From NCBI GenBank assembly GCA_964480365.1, contig CAYZPM010000010.1, positions 1 through 64,000 of the forward strand: DNA of 64,000 nt. Direction: 5' to 3'. A program made the translations under genes and the position numbers. Under the pieces are notes generated by a model. It did no database searches, had not been told where the DNA came from, and saw only the letters and a list, made by a program, of their open reading frames with translations. This stretch comes from CAIQPV01 sp964480365. Its GTDB lineage: Bacteria; Pseudomonadota; Gammaproteobacteria; Burkholderiales; Gallionellaceae. Numbering within the stretch: the stretch's first letter is position 1; every line of letters begins with the position of its first letter. This document shows, in pieces, positions 34,342 to 45,653 of the stretch.

Positions 34342-34448
34342 GCGCAGTCAAAAGGCTTGTACAGCCTCTGACTGTTGAGCGTTAAATAATTGAAGATGGC
34401 AGCGAAACCTATAATTTCTTCATTCCGACGAAGGCCGGAATCCAGCAT

Positions 34449-34477
34449 TTGATACCCCCCTTACTATCGGGTATAAT
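34449..34477 (+). promoter_or_regulatory. Sigma-70 promoter of carAB
   Basis: TTGATA (34449-34454) and a perfect TATAAT (34472-34477) are separated by exactly 17 nt. It is the best sigma-70 promoter seen in the window. Transcription should start near 34484, giving a leader of about 70 nt before carA. Confidence 0.8.
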
Positions 34478-34491
34478 TCGTACTAAATCAG

Positions 34492-34527
34492 AGCGGGATG
34501 AACTAAAGGTTCGTCCCGCTTCTTTAT
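34492..34527 (+). promoter_or_regulatory. carAB leader hairpin, possible attenuator
   Basis: AGCGGGATGAAC and GTTCGTCCCGCT (34509-34520) form a 12-bp stem with one G-T pair and a 5-nt loop, followed by TCTTTAT. It lies between the promoter and carA, so it can act as an intrinsic terminator or attenuator; the T-run is imperfect. Pyrimidine or arginine control is inferred only from position. Confidence 0.55.
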
Positions 34528-34552
34528 GTAATCTTCCAAGTTGGAGTATCAG

Positions 34553-35680
34553 GTGCTGCAAACGAACCCCGCCATTCTTGTATTAGCCGATGGGACGGTG
34601 TTTCGGGGCATCGCTATCGGCGCTTCCGGTAGCAGTGCCGGTGAGGTGGTGTTCAACACCGCGATGACCGGCTATCAGGAAATCCTCACTGACCCGTCTT
34701 ACTGTAAACAGATCGTTACACTGACTTGTCCTCATATCGGCAATGTGGGGGTGAATGCCGAGGACGTGGAATCGCGCCAAGTATTCGCCAGCGGATTGGT
34801 GATCCGCGACTTGTCGATGGTCGTGAGCAATTTCCGCAGCACGCATTCCTTGTCCGACTACCTCAAGGCCAATAACGTGGTGGCCATCGCCGACATTGAC
34901 ACGCGCAAGCTGACGCGCATTTTGCGCGAGAAGGGTGCGCAGAACGGTTGTATTGCCACCGGTACGGATGAGGCGGCAGCGCTGGTTGAGGCACGTGATT
35001 TTGCCGGGCTGGCAGGGATGGATTTGGCCAAAGTGGTGAGCTGCGACAGTCAATACGAATGGGTTCAACGCGAGTGGGCATTAGGCCACAGTTACCGCGA
35101 CATGGCCGACGCGAAATTCCATGTGGTAGCTTATGACTTTGGCGTGAAGCGCAACATCCTGCGCATGCTGGCGGAGCGCGGCTGCAAAATCACCGTGGTG
35201 CCTGCCCTAACCACTGCGGAAGAGGTGTTGGCATTGAAACCGGACGGCGTATTCCTGTCCAACGGCCCCGGCGATCCGGAGCCGTGCGACTACGCGATCA
35301 AAGCGACGCGCAAATTTATCGAAAAGGGCGTGCCGCTGTTTGGCATCTGTTTGGGACATCAGCTCATGGGGCTGGCGCTGGGTGCGAAGACGGTGAAAAT
35401 GAAGTTCGGCCATCGTGGCGCGAATCATCCGGTGCAGGACATGCAGAGCAAGCGCGTGATGATTACCAGCCAGAACCACGGCTTTGCGGTGGACACAGCA
35501 ACGCTGCCCGCGAATGCGCGCGTCACTCATGTCTCACTATTCGACGGCACGCTGCAAGGTTTTGAATTAACCGACAAACCCGCGTTCTGCTTCCAAGGCC
35601 ATCCCGAAGCCAGCCCGGGGCCTCGTGATGTGGATTATTTGTTCGACAAATTTATTGGATTGATGGAAAAACAGACGTAA
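34553..35680 (+). CDS. carA: Carbamoyl-phosphate synthase small subunit
   Basis: 375 residues; glutaminase subunit supplying ammonia to CarB for carbamoyl phosphate (pyrimidine and arginine synthesis). The glutaminase triad is visible: Cys in FGICLGHQLMGLAL, His and Glu in CFQGHPEASPGP. The N-terminal domain has LADGTVFRG and VVFNTAMTGYQEILTDPSYC. I start at the GTG at 34553, which follows TTGGAG by six bases, not at the TTG at 34541. The stop codon TAA forms part of an inverted-repeat arm. Confidence 0.96.
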   Translation: MLQTNPAILVLADGTVFRGIAIGASGSSAGEVVFNTAMTGYQEILTDPSYCKQIVTLTCPHIGNVGVNAEDVESRQVFASGLVIRDLSMVVSNFRSTHSLSDYLKANNVVAIADIDTRKLTRILREKGAQNGCIATGTDEAAALVEARDFAGLAGMDLAKVVSCDSQYEWVQREWALGHSYRDMADAKFHVVAYDFGVKRNILRMLAERGCKITVVPALTTAEEVLALKPDGVFLSNGPGDPEPCDYAIKATRKFIEKGVPLFGICLGHQLMGLALGAKTVKMKFGHRGANHPVQDMQSKRVMITSQNHGFAVDTATLPANARVTHVSLFDGTLQGFELTDKPAFCFQGHPEASPGPRDVDYLFDKFIGLMEKQT

Positions 35681-35737
35681 GACTTAAGACGTAAGTTGTT
35701 AGCAAAACCGGTTTCAACTTACGTCTTACGTCTTACG
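35675..35737. repeat. Inverted repeat with reiterated CGTAAGA words between carA and carB
   Basis: Arms 35676-35698 and 35715-35737 pair at 22 of 23 positions around a 16-nt loop. Each arm is three tandem CGTAAGA-like words ending in GTAAGTTG. The left arm includes the carA stop codon, and carB begins 16 nt after the right arm, so the hairpin could modulate carB expression in the same transcript. Confidence 0.8.
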
Positions 35738-35752
35738 ACTGAAGACTGATTT

Positions 35753-38974
<3,222 letters not shown>

Positions 38975-38999
38975 AATAAATAAAGTATAGGGGAGCAAC

Positions 39000-39476
39000 A
39001 TGAGCAAAGTTCCATTGACCGTGGTCGGTGCCGATTTATTGCGCAACGAACTGCACAAGCTGAAAACGGTGGAGCGTCCTTCCGTGATTAACGCCATTGC
39101 CGAGGCTCGTGCGCAGGGCGATTTGTCTGAAAATGCAGAATACGATGCAGCCAAGGAACGTCAGGCATTCGTCGAGGGACGCATCGTGGAATTGGAAAGC
39201 AAGTTGGGCCGGGCGCAAGTCATCGATCCGAAAACCATCAGTTCCGATGGTCGGTGCGTGTTCGGGGCGACTGTGGTGCTGGAGGATGTGAAGAACGGCG
39301 ACGTAGTTACGTATCAAGTAGTCGGTGACGATGAAGCGGACATCAAACAGCGCAAGGTTTCCATCAGTTCGCCGATAGCACGTGCGCTGATCGGCAAATA
39401 CAGCGGGGATATCGCAGAAGTGCAGGCGCCGGGTGGAATACGAGAATACGAAGTGGTGGATGTGCAGTATATTTAA
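39000..39476 (+). CDS. greA: Transcription elongation factor GreA
   Basis: 158 residues; rescues backtracked RNA polymerase by stimulating transcript cleavage. The N-terminal coiled coil carries the acidic tip ARAQGDLSENAEYDAAKERQ, and the C-terminal domain has SPIARALIGKYSGD. AGGGGAGCAAC precedes the ATG. It lies 25 nt after carB and may share its transcript. Confidence 0.97.
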   Translation: MSKVPLTVVGADLLRNELHKLKTVERPSVINAIAEARAQGDLSENAEYDAAKERQAFVEGRIVELESKLGRAQVIDPKTISSDGRCVFGATVVLEDVKNGDVVTYQVVGDDEADIKQRKVSISSPIARALIGKYSGDIAEVQAPGGIREYEVVDVQYI

Positions 39477-39487
39477 AAACAGTTTTT

Positions 39488-39573
39488 AGTTGGTAGTCGC
39501 TAGTTGTTAGTTAAATCAGAACCCGCGAAGCGGACAAAACCAACTAGCGACTAATGACTAACGGCTACCAACT
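39488..39573. repeat. Imperfect inverted repeat of TTAGTCG/CTAGTTG words
   Basis: AGTTGGTAGTCGCTAGTTGT then TAGTT is mirrored by AACTAGCGACTAATGACTAA then CGGCTACCAACT. Arms are imperfect (about 80% by eye) and made of 7-nt words. It lies between the convergent greA and yhbY genes and probably ends both transcripts. Confidence 0.7.
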
Positions 39574-39578
39574 GGTCT

Positions 39579-39920
39579 TTACCGACTTCCCAACTGTTTC
39601 TTTGTGAGCGGCTTGCCTCTCCGCTTTACCTGTTTAATTTCGGGAACATCCTCTTGCGGTTGATATACCACCAGAATTTTGCCGATGTGTTGAACCGCAC
39701 CGGCATTCAATTGGGTGCAGATTTGTTCCAGAATGGCTGCTCGCATTTCCCGGTCATCATTCATGACGCGGATCTTGATCAGTTCGTGGCTCTTCAGGGC
39801 GCGGGCGATCTCTTCCAGTACGGTGGGGGTCAGTCCGGCGTTGCCGATCATGACGGTTGGTTTAAGCGGATGGGCGCGCGCCTTGAGGTTTTTGCGTTGT
39901 AATACGGTGAGCGTTAGCAT
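39579..39920 (-). CDS. yhbY: YhbY family RNA-binding protein (CRM domain)
   Basis: 113 residues with a CRM domain: LKARAHPLKPTVMIGNAGLT carries the GxxG loop, then EEIARALKSHELIKIRV. It associates with pre-50S ribosomal particles in other bacteria. The C-terminal tail is Lys/Arg-rich. It is divergent from rlmE by 33 nt, as in many proteobacteria. Confidence 0.93.
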   Translation of the reverse strand: MLTLTVLQRKNLKARAHPLKPTVMIGNAGLTPTVLEEIARALKSHELIKIRVMNDDREMRAAILEQICTQLNAGAVQHIGKILVVYQPQEDVPEIKQVKRRGKPLTKKQLGSR

Positions 39921-39953
39921 AAGGACTCCAGATTAGGTATGGCATTCTAAGCG

Positions 39954-40562
39954 ATGAAGAGAAGCAAAACCAGTAAACAGTGGATGAGTGAGCATGTTAA
40001 CGACCCTTATGTGCAGCGTGCGCAGAAGGACGGCTACCGTTCGCGTGCGGCCTATAAACTGTTGGAGATAGACGAACGCGATCATTTGCTCAAGCCCGGC
40101 ATGGTGGTGGTTGATCTGGGGGCGACGCCCGGCGGCTGGTCGCAGGTGGCCTCTGCCAAAGGCGCCAAGGTGATTGCGCTGGATCTGTTGCCGCTGCACC
40201 CGATACACGGCGTAGAGTTTATCCAGGGCGATTTCCGTGAGGATAGCGTGCTGGCGCAATTGGAGGAACGACTGGGCGGGAAGCGTATCGGGCTTGTAAT
40301 TTCCGACATGGCGCCCAATATGAGTGGCATCGACAGTGCCGATCAGGCGCGCGCAATGCATTTGGCGGAACTGGCGCTGGATTTTTCTGTGCACCATTTG
40401 CAACCCGGCGGTGCATTTCTGGTCAAATTATTCCAAGGGGTTGGTTTTGAGGAATATATCAAGCTTGTGCGTAGCCATTTTACCCGCGTGGTGACGCGCA
40501 AACCCAAGGCCTCGCGTGACCGCAGCAGTGAGCAGTACCTTTTAGGGATGGGAAAACTTTAG
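39954..40562 (+). CDS. rlmE: 23S rRNA (uridine-2'-O)-methyltransferase RlmE (FtsJ)
   Basis: 202 residues; methylates U2552 of 23S rRNA. The SAM-binding motif is VVDLGATPGGWSQVA. Catalytic K-D-K-E residues fall in RAAYKLLEID, ISDMAPNMSG, GGAFLVKLFQG and ASRDRSSEQY. It lies upstream of ftsH, the usual neighbour, here separated by a repeat-filled 270 nt. Confidence 0.96.
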   Translation: MKRSKTSKQWMSEHVNDPYVQRAQKDGYRSRAAYKLLEIDERDHLLKPGMVVVDLGATPGGWSQVASAKGAKVIALDLLPLHPIHGVEFIQGDFREDSVLAQLEERLGGKRIGLVISDMAPNMSGIDSADQARAMHLAELALDFSVHHLQPGGAFLVKLFQGVGFEEYIKLVRSHFTRVVTRKPKASRDRSSEQYLLGMGKL

Positions 40563-40597
40563 GGTATTACTAAAAATTCAAGTTGCTGATGGAACTA

Positions 40598-40652
40598 CTA
40601 GCCATCTGACTAAGCTGCAAAAAACGCAGCAAGTCATTGGTTATAAGCCAGA
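40598..40652 (+). repeat. Dispersed hairpin repeat, copy C
   Basis: TAGCCATCTGACTA, then stem GCTGC / GCAGC around AAAAAAC, then AAGTCATTGGTTAT. Same frame as copy A (31654) but with a different, still self-complementary stem. An extra hairpin, GGCGC…GCGCC with an A-rich loop (40655-40677), follows. Confidence 0.65.
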
Positions 40653-40765
40653 CAAGGCGCGAACAAAAAATTGCGCCGCAGCATATGGTTAATATGTAAG
40701 AAGTGATTTTTTGTGAGTAACACAGTATGGCGACGGAAATTGGATTTTTGGTGGTGCCCTTGAGT
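40653..40765. repeat. Probable dispersed repeat upstream of ftsH
   Basis: ACAAGGCGCGAACAAAAAAT, TGCGCCGCAGCATATGG, TTTTTTGTGAGTAACACAGT and ATGGCGACGGAAATTGG follow copy C without a coding frame. The composition (A/T-runs between GC hairpins) suggests a mobile intergenic repeat. That it is dispersed elsewhere in the genome is not testable here. The ftsH promoter must lie in or after it. Confidence 0.35.
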
Positions 40766-40832
40766 AATCAGGCAGGAAGTAGTCTAATACGGATTCATTT
40801 AGCGGTTTGGCACATGCCAGCAGGGAGTAATT

Positions 40833-42737
40833 TTGAACAACTTATTTAAGAGTATCGGTATTTGGCTGGTTGTAGCCTTGGTGCTGATGACCGTATTCAA
40901 CCAGTTCAACACGCACCAGCCTTCGGGCGCACAGGCGCAGATGGACTATTCGCAGTTTTTGGATGAGGTCAGGCAAGGGCACGTCGCCAAGGTGACTATC
41001 GAAGGCCGCACACTGAAGGCTCTCACCAATGATGGTAAACACATTAGCAGCTATGCACCGCAGGATTTGTGGCTGGTGTCTGACCTGATCAAGAACGGCG
41101 TCAAGATTGAAGCCAAGCCAGAAGAAGAGCCATCAATGCTGATGAACATTCTGGTGTCGTGGTTCCCCATGCTTCTATTGATCGGGGTGTGGGTTTTCTT
41201 CATGCGCCAGATGCAGGGCGGCGGCAAAGGCGGAGCATTTTCGTTCGGCAAATCGCGCGCGCGCATGCTGGATGAAAGCAAGGAACGTTATACGTTTGCC
41301 GATGTTGCGGGTTGTGATGAGGCCAAGGAAGAAGTTTCAGAACTGGTGGACTTCTTGCGCGAACCTACCAAGTTCCAGAATCTGGGCGGACGTATACCGC
41401 GCGGCGTACTGCTGGTGGGCAGTCCCGGTACCGGTAAAACCTTGCTGGCGAAAGCGATTGCCGGTGAGGCCAAGGTGCCGTTCTTCTCGATCTCCGGTTC
41501 CGACTTCGTGGAAATGTTTGTCGGCGTCGGCGCGGCTCGCGTGCGCGACATGTTCGAGCAGGCCAAGAAGCAGTCGCCATGTATCGTATTCATTGACGAA
41601 ATTGATGCGGTCGGTCGTCAGCGCGGCGCAGGCATGGGCGGCGGCAACGACGAACGCGAACAAACGTTGAATGCCTTGCTGGTGGAAATGGATGGTTTCG
41701 AAGGCGCCAGCGGCGTGATCGTGATTGCCGCGACCAATCGTCCCGATGTGCTTGACCCCGCGCTGTTGCGTCCGGGGCGTTTCGATCGCCAAGTGGTGGT
41801 GCCGTTGCCGGACATCCGTGGTCGCGAACAAATCCTGATGGTGCATATGCGCAAGGTTCCGGTTGCCGCCGATGTGAAGGCCGATATCCTTGCACGCGGC
41901 ACACCCGGCATGTCCGGTGCTGATCTGGCCAATCTGGTGAACGAGGCATCGCTGTTCGCCGCGCGGCGCAGCAAGCGTTTCGTCGAGATGGACGATTTCG
42001 AAGCGGCCAAGGACAAGATCATGATGGGTACGGAACGCCGTACCATGATTATGCCGGAAGAAGAACGCCGTAACACCGCGTATCACGAATCCGGTCACGC
42101 GGTCGTGGCCAAGCTGTTGCCCAAGACCGATCCCGTGCACAAGGTCACCATCATTCCGCGTGGACGCGCGCTGGGGCTGACCATGCAGTTGCCGAAGGAA
42201 GATCGCTACAGCATGGACAAGAACCGCATTCTGGACACGATAGCCGTGCTGTTCGGCGGACGTATCGCGGAAGAGATTTTCATGCACCAGATGACTACCG
42301 GCGCTTCCAACGATTTTGAGCGTGCCACCGACATGGCGCGGCGCATGGTGACGCAATGGGGTATGTCTGAAGCCTTGGGAACCATGGTCTATGGGGAGAA
42401 TGAAGGCGAAGTGTTCCTCGGACGCTCCGTGACCACGCACAAGAATGTTTCGGAATCGACCATGCAAAAGGTGGACGAGGAAATCCGCCGTATCATCGAT
42501 CAGCAGTACGCCTTGGCGCGCAAGCTGATTGAAGAGAACAGCGACAAAATCGAGGCGATGGCGCACGCCCTGCTGGAATGGGAAACGCTGGATGCCGATC
42601 AACTCGACGACATCATGGACGGCAAACCGCCCCGCGCGCCCAAGCCCACCCCACCAAGCCAGAGCGCCCAGCCGCCGCAGGACGCTCCTCCCCCCGCTCC
42701 TGCTGTTACCCCTACGCAACCTGCGCAGGGAACTTAA
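40833..42737 (+). CDS. ftsH: ATP-dependent zinc metalloprotease FtsH
   Basis: 634 residues. Two membrane helices (IGIWLVVALVLMTVFNQF; WFPMLLLIGVWVFFM) flank a periplasmic domain. The AAA domain has Walker A GSPGTGKTLLAKA, Walker B CIVFIDEIDAVG and the SRH arginines in RPGRFDRQVVVPLPDIRGR. The zinc site is HESGH. The start is TTG at 40833 after AGGGAGTAAT. The tail is Pro/Ala-rich. It degrades misfolded membrane proteins and regulators such as LpxC and sigma-32. Confidence 0.97.
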   Translation: MNNLFKSIGIWLVVALVLMTVFNQFNTHQPSGAQAQMDYSQFLDEVRQGHVAKVTIEGRTLKALTNDGKHISSYAPQDLWLVSDLIKNGVKIEAKPEEEPSMLMNILVSWFPMLLLIGVWVFFMRQMQGGGKGGAFSFGKSRARMLDESKERYTFADVAGCDEAKEEVSELVDFLREPTKFQNLGGRIPRGVLLVGSPGTGKTLLAKAIAGEAKVPFFSISGSDFVEMFVGVGAARVRDMFEQAKKQSPCIVFIDEIDAVGRQRGAGMGGGNDEREQTLNALLVEMDGFEGASGVIVIAATNRPDVLDPALLRPGRFDRQVVVPLPDIRGREQILMVHMRKVPVAADVKADILARGTPGMSGADLANLVNEASLFAARRSKRFVEMDDFEAAKDKIMMGTERRTMIMPEEERRNTAYHESGHAVVAKLLPKTDPVHKVTIIPRGRALGLTMQLPKEDRYSMDKNRILDTIAVLFGGRIAEEIFMHQMTTGASNDFERATDMARRMVTQWGMSEALGTMVYGENEGEVFLGRSVTTHKNVSESTMQKVDEEIRRIIDQQYALARKLIEENSDKIEAMAHALLEWETLDADQLDDIMDGKPPRAPKPTPPSQSAQPPQDAPPPAPAVTPTQPAQGT

Positions 42738-42747
42738 TACAGTTATT

Positions 42748-42803
42748 AGTCGTTAGTCGTTAGCAGCTAGTTGCTAACGACTAGCTGCTAATGGCTAGCG
42801 ACT
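42748..42803. repeat. Inverted repeat of GTTAGTC/GCTAGC words between ftsH and folP
   Basis: Arms 42748-42770 and 42781-42803 pair at 20 of 23 positions around a 10-nt loop. The arms are tandem 7-nt words (AGTCGTTAGTCGTTAGCAGC). The right arm ends 6 nt before the folP ATG, so a formed hairpin would cover folP's initiation region. Confidence 0.75.
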
Positions 42804-42808
42804 GTTTC

Positions 42809-43651
42809 ATGTTCCTCCACTGCGGTAAATTCCACTTCGACCTATCCCGCCCATTAGTCATGGGCATCGTCAACGTCACGCCCGATTCATTCTCGGATGG
42901 CGGGCATCATTTTAGATGCGATGTTGCGCTGGCCCATGCCCACCAATTGATACAACAAGGCGCGGACATCCTCGACATCGGTGGGGAATCCACGCGTCCA
43001 AGTGCCAAGCCGGTCAGTGTGCAGGAAGAGCTGGATCGCGTGATGCCGCTGATTGAAGGCTTGCGCGGCGCGCCCGTTCCTCTTTCCATTGATAGTTGCA
43101 AACCCGAAGTGATGAGCGCGGCGCTGGCGGCGGGGGCGAGCATGGTCAACGACATCAACGCGCTACAACAACCGGAAGCGTTGGCCGCCGTGGCCGCGAG
43201 CGACGCAGCAGTATGTTTGATGCACAAGCAGGGCAACCCGCAGACCATGCAAGAGCAGCCGCAGTATCAGGATGTGCTGGCGGAGGTGCTGCAATTTCTG
43301 CGTGTGCGCATCGCGGCTGTTGAGGCCGCAGGCATTGCGCGTGAGCGCATCGTGGTTGATCCGGGCTTTGGTTTCGGCAAAACGCTGGCGCATAATCTCG
43401 TCCTGTTGCGCGGCCTGGATGCGTTCAACGAACTGGGTGTGGCGGTGCTGGCAGGGCTATCGCGCAAATCCATGCTGGGGACGATAACCGGACAAGATGT
43501 AGATCATCGCGTACATGCCAGCGTGGCAGCGGCGTTGCTGGCGGTACAGCGCGGTGCGCAGATTGTGCGCGTGCATGATGTGCGCGCGACGGTGGATGCA
43601 TTGAAGGTTTGGCAGGCGGTGAATGTAGGCAATAATATTTGCCCCAGATGA
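42809..43651 (+). CDS. folP: Dihydropteroate synthase
   Basis: 280 residues; condenses para-aminobenzoate with the pterin diphosphate in folate synthesis and is the sulfonamide target. Motifs: MGIVNVTPDSFSDGGHH, DILDIGGESTRPSAKPVS, LSIDSCKPEVMSAALAAG, VVDPGFGFGKTLAHN and LAGLSRKSMLG. I start at the ATG at 42809, since the open frame upstream runs into the inverted repeat. It is usually followed by glmM; here about 2 kb of accessory genes intervene. Confidence 0.95.
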   Translation: MFLHCGKFHFDLSRPLVMGIVNVTPDSFSDGGHHFRCDVALAHAHQLIQQGADILDIGGESTRPSAKPVSVQEELDRVMPLIEGLRGAPVPLSIDSCKPEVMSAALAAGASMVNDINALQQPEALAAVAASDAAVCLMHKQGNPQTMQEQPQYQDVLAEVLQFLRVRIAAVEAAGIARERIVVDPGFGFGKTLAHNLVLLRGLDAFNELGVAVLAGLSRKSMLGTITGQDVDHRVHASVAAALLAVQRGAQIVRVHDVRATVDALKVWQAVNVGNNICPR

Positions 43652-43747
43652 AGCCGATAAGCACGGATAATTGTGCAGGGGTAAGCGTGCATTGATTGCT
43701 GCATCATTTGATGTTATGAATTGTGCATTCGTGACGGAGATAAGATT

Positions 43748-43945
43748 ATGCGTACTACGCTTGCACTTGATGATGACTTGATAGAAAAAGCCCAGGCATT
43801 TATTGGCCCAATGGAGAAGACTGCCTTGGTTCGTGAAGCCCTTAATGCACTGATCCAGCGGGAGAGCGCTAAGCGATTGGCATTGCTTGGCGGATCAGAA
43901 CCTTTGCTTGATTATGTTCCACGACGGAAGACTAAATCTGCATGA
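43748..43945 (+). CDS. VapB-type antitoxin
   Basis: 65 residues beginning MRTTLALDDDLIEKAQAFIG, the ribbon-helix-helix form typical of VapB (PF09957-type), with KTALVREALNALIQRE. GGAGATAAGATT precedes the ATG. It overlaps the following vapC frame by 4 nt (ATGA). The antitoxin is complete although its toxin is truncated. Confidence 0.85.
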   Translation: MRTTLALDDDLIEKAQAFIGPMEKTALVREALNALIQRESAKRLALLGGSEPLLDYVPRRKTKSA

Positions 43946-44169
43946 TTCTCGTAGATACATCGGTCTGGATTGACCATCTGCGGCAAGGTGATGCGGAGTT
44001 GACGAAACTTCTTAATGCAGGTCGAGTGCTGACTCACCGGTTTGTAATTGGCGAGCTGTCCTTGGGGAATTTACAGAATCGCGATGTCGTTCTCAGTACC
44101 TTGCAAAACCTGTCGCAGGTCACCTTTGCCTCAGATGCGGAGGTGTTGAACTTTATTGGGTCAACATGA
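43942..44169 (+). pseudogene. VapC-type PIN toxin, C-terminally truncated
   Basis: The N-terminal half is a typical PIN toxin: MILVDTSVWIDHLRQGD (first catalytic Asp), then HRFVIGELSLGN (Glu), LQNLSQVTFASDAEVLNFI. It then breaks at GST-stop after 75 residues, where normal members have ~130 and supply the later catalytic Asp residues. It is probably inactive. The break lies directly upstream of the second vapBC module, suggesting loss of the 3' half during its arrival. Confidence 0.78.
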
Positions 44170-44205
44170 CATCGTAATTTATACCGTTGCGCGCCCAGAT
44201 TGTTG

Positions 44206-44232
44206 GTATTACAATGCCGCATGTGGTAATAC
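44206..44232. promoter_or_regulatory. Inverted repeat GTATTAC/GTAATAC, probable vapB operator
   Basis: GTATTAC (44206-44212) and GTAATAC (44226-44232) are separated by 13 nt and lie just before the GGAGAG ribosome-binding site of the second vapB. AbrB-type antitoxins commonly bind such repeats to autoregulate. Confidence 0.5.
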
Positions 44233-44246
44233 AAAGGAGAGATATC

Positions 44247-44486
44247 ATGTCAACGACACTAACCAGCAAGGGGCAAGTCACTATACCAAAACAGATTCGT
44301 GATGCATTGAATCTGGCACCAGGGTGTGCTGTAGACTTCGCTGTCAATCCTAATGGTGATGTAGTCATACACAAGGTAGGGGCTCGGGCTAGTCGCAAGC
44401 CGGATCGTTTCGAAACGGCTCGCGGTAAAGCCGATATAAAGTGGCGGACTGACGATCTGATGGCTATGTTGCGCGGTGAGGGGTAA
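44247..44486 (+). CDS. AbrB/SpoVT-type VapB antitoxin
   Basis: 79 residues starting MSTTLTSKGQVTIPKQIRDA, the swapped-hairpin AbrB domain, with GCAVDFAVNPNGDVVI and a C-terminal toxin-binding tail ending DDLMAMLRGEG. An upstream in-frame ATG lacks a ribosome-binding site, while AAGGAGAGATATC precedes this one. The stop shares an A with the vapC start (TAATG). Confidence 0.88.
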   Translation: MSTTLTSKGQVTIPKQIRDALNLAPGCAVDFAVNPNGDVVIHKVGARASRKPDRFETARGKADIKWRTDDLMAMLRGEG

Positions 44487-44896
44487 TGCTGCTTGTTGAC
44501 ACCAACGTGCTGGTAGATGTTCTGGAAAATGATCAAAACTGGGCTGATTGGTCGATTAGCCAATTGCGTGCACAGTCAAAAATTCATCGGTTGGCTATCA
44601 ATCCAATCATCTACTCCGAACTGTCGCTAACTTTTTCTACTGTGGAGGCTCTGAATCAGGCACTTGATGACCTAAATCTAGCAATGCTCGAAATACCACG
44701 ACCGGCATTATTTCTCGCCGGCAAGGCGTTTGTTCGTTACCGAAGGCAAGGTGGAACCAGGAGCAATGTTCTCGGAGATTTCTTTATTGGCGCACATGCA
44801 GCGGTATCCCAATATCCAGTTCTTACCCGTGATACACGCCGCTATAGTTCATACTTCCCCGGTGTGGTTCTTATCGCACCGGATGAGTCGGCGTAA
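44486..44896 (+). CDS. VapC-type PIN ribonuclease toxin
   Basis: 136 residues, intact PIN domain: MLLVDTNVLVDVLENDQNWA, the middle Glu in IIYSELSLTF, the later acidic residues in NVLGDFFIGAHAAV, and LTRDTRRYSSYFPGV. Such toxins cut tRNA or rRNA; the target is unknown. It is coupled to its vapB by a 1-nt overlap. Confidence 0.9.
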   Translation: MLLVDTNVLVDVLENDQNWADWSISQLRAQSKIHRLAINPIIYSELSLTFSTVEALNQALDDLNLAMLEIPRPALFLAGKAFVRYRRQGGTRSNVLGDFFIGAHAAVSQYPVLTRDTRRYSSYFPGVVLIAPDESA

Positions 44897-45123
44897 GTAT
44901 CTCGGTTGATCTGCGGCTCCAGTAACTGCAAATGGGAGTATGAAAAATTAATTTGACCGCGAAGTTCGGACGGCAGCTTTGGAGAAGGATAATTCCAGAA
45001 TCGACATGACGCAACGTGCCAATAGCTGTCGGTGGGAATGCACTCGGAAGCGAGTGATCTTGCTTCTATTGGCTTTGTAAGTTTTTATCAAGCCAACTCA
45101 ATTTCGGCAAAGGATAATCACTA

Positions 45124-45615
45124 ATGGACAGTGAGAAGACTGACAGCAAGAAAGAAGCCATGAGGAAGAAAGCATTAGGTGAGTTGGGCGAGTTGGTCGC
45201 ACTTAAAACTCTTGTCGATAATGGCTTTGAAAAAATTTCGCATCTTAACGATACAAAAAGAAGGAATTTTCCTTTTGCTGATCTTCTCGCAGAGAAGGAT
45301 GGTAAAAAATATGCGATAAGCGTCAAAGCTAGGAATAAGTTTCAGAAGAACGGTACGCTAAATAATAGGTACAACCTGAAGCAAACGCATATTGCGGCGG
45401 TGGAAAAAGAATTGGTTGCCGAAGCCTACTGGATGGCGATTCCGTTCGATAAAAATTCATATTCAGTCCGATTCGGATCTGTTATGGAACTCAAGGACGC
45501 AAAAGGAAAGCCGTTGAGCGGGATCCCGATGGGGGAAGATTGTGCGTATGGAGAAGAATGGGTAAAAGATAAGCCCCACTACTTCGATTTCAGTTTCTTT
45601 ACTAACCAAAATTAA
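45124..45615 (+). CDS. Hypothetical protein, possible PD-(D/E)xK nuclease
   Basis: 163 residues, Lys-rich and more AT-rich than its neighbours. GELGELVALKTLVDNGFEKI, then FADLLAEKDGKKYAISVKAR, gives a helix-Glu, Asp, and (I)xVK arrangement that fits a restriction-like nuclease core. No partner methylase or ATPase is adjacent; the gene lies between vapC and glmM in the folP-glmM insert. A role in defence is inference. Confidence 0.6.
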   Translation: MDSEKTDSKKEAMRKKALGELGELVALKTLVDNGFEKISHLNDTKRRNFPFADLLAEKDGKKYAISVKARNKFQKNGTLNNRYNLKQTHIAAVEKELVAEAYWMAIPFDKNSYSVRFGSVMELKDAKGKPLSGIPMGEDCAYGEEWVKDKPHYFDFSFFTNQN

Positions 45616-45653
45616 GCAGCTAGTTCTTGTTTTAAGTTGAATGGAGTAACAGA

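Noticed and set aside
41337..42719. Minus-strand open frame of 460 residues inside ftsH
   Set aside because: Shadow of the conserved ftsH coding sequence; no ribosome-binding site or recognisable domain.
44897..45123. Possible gene between vapC and the nuclease-like gene
   Set aside because: 227 bases with no open frame of note and no clear regulatory structure; only the sequence before the ATG at 45124 is likely functional.
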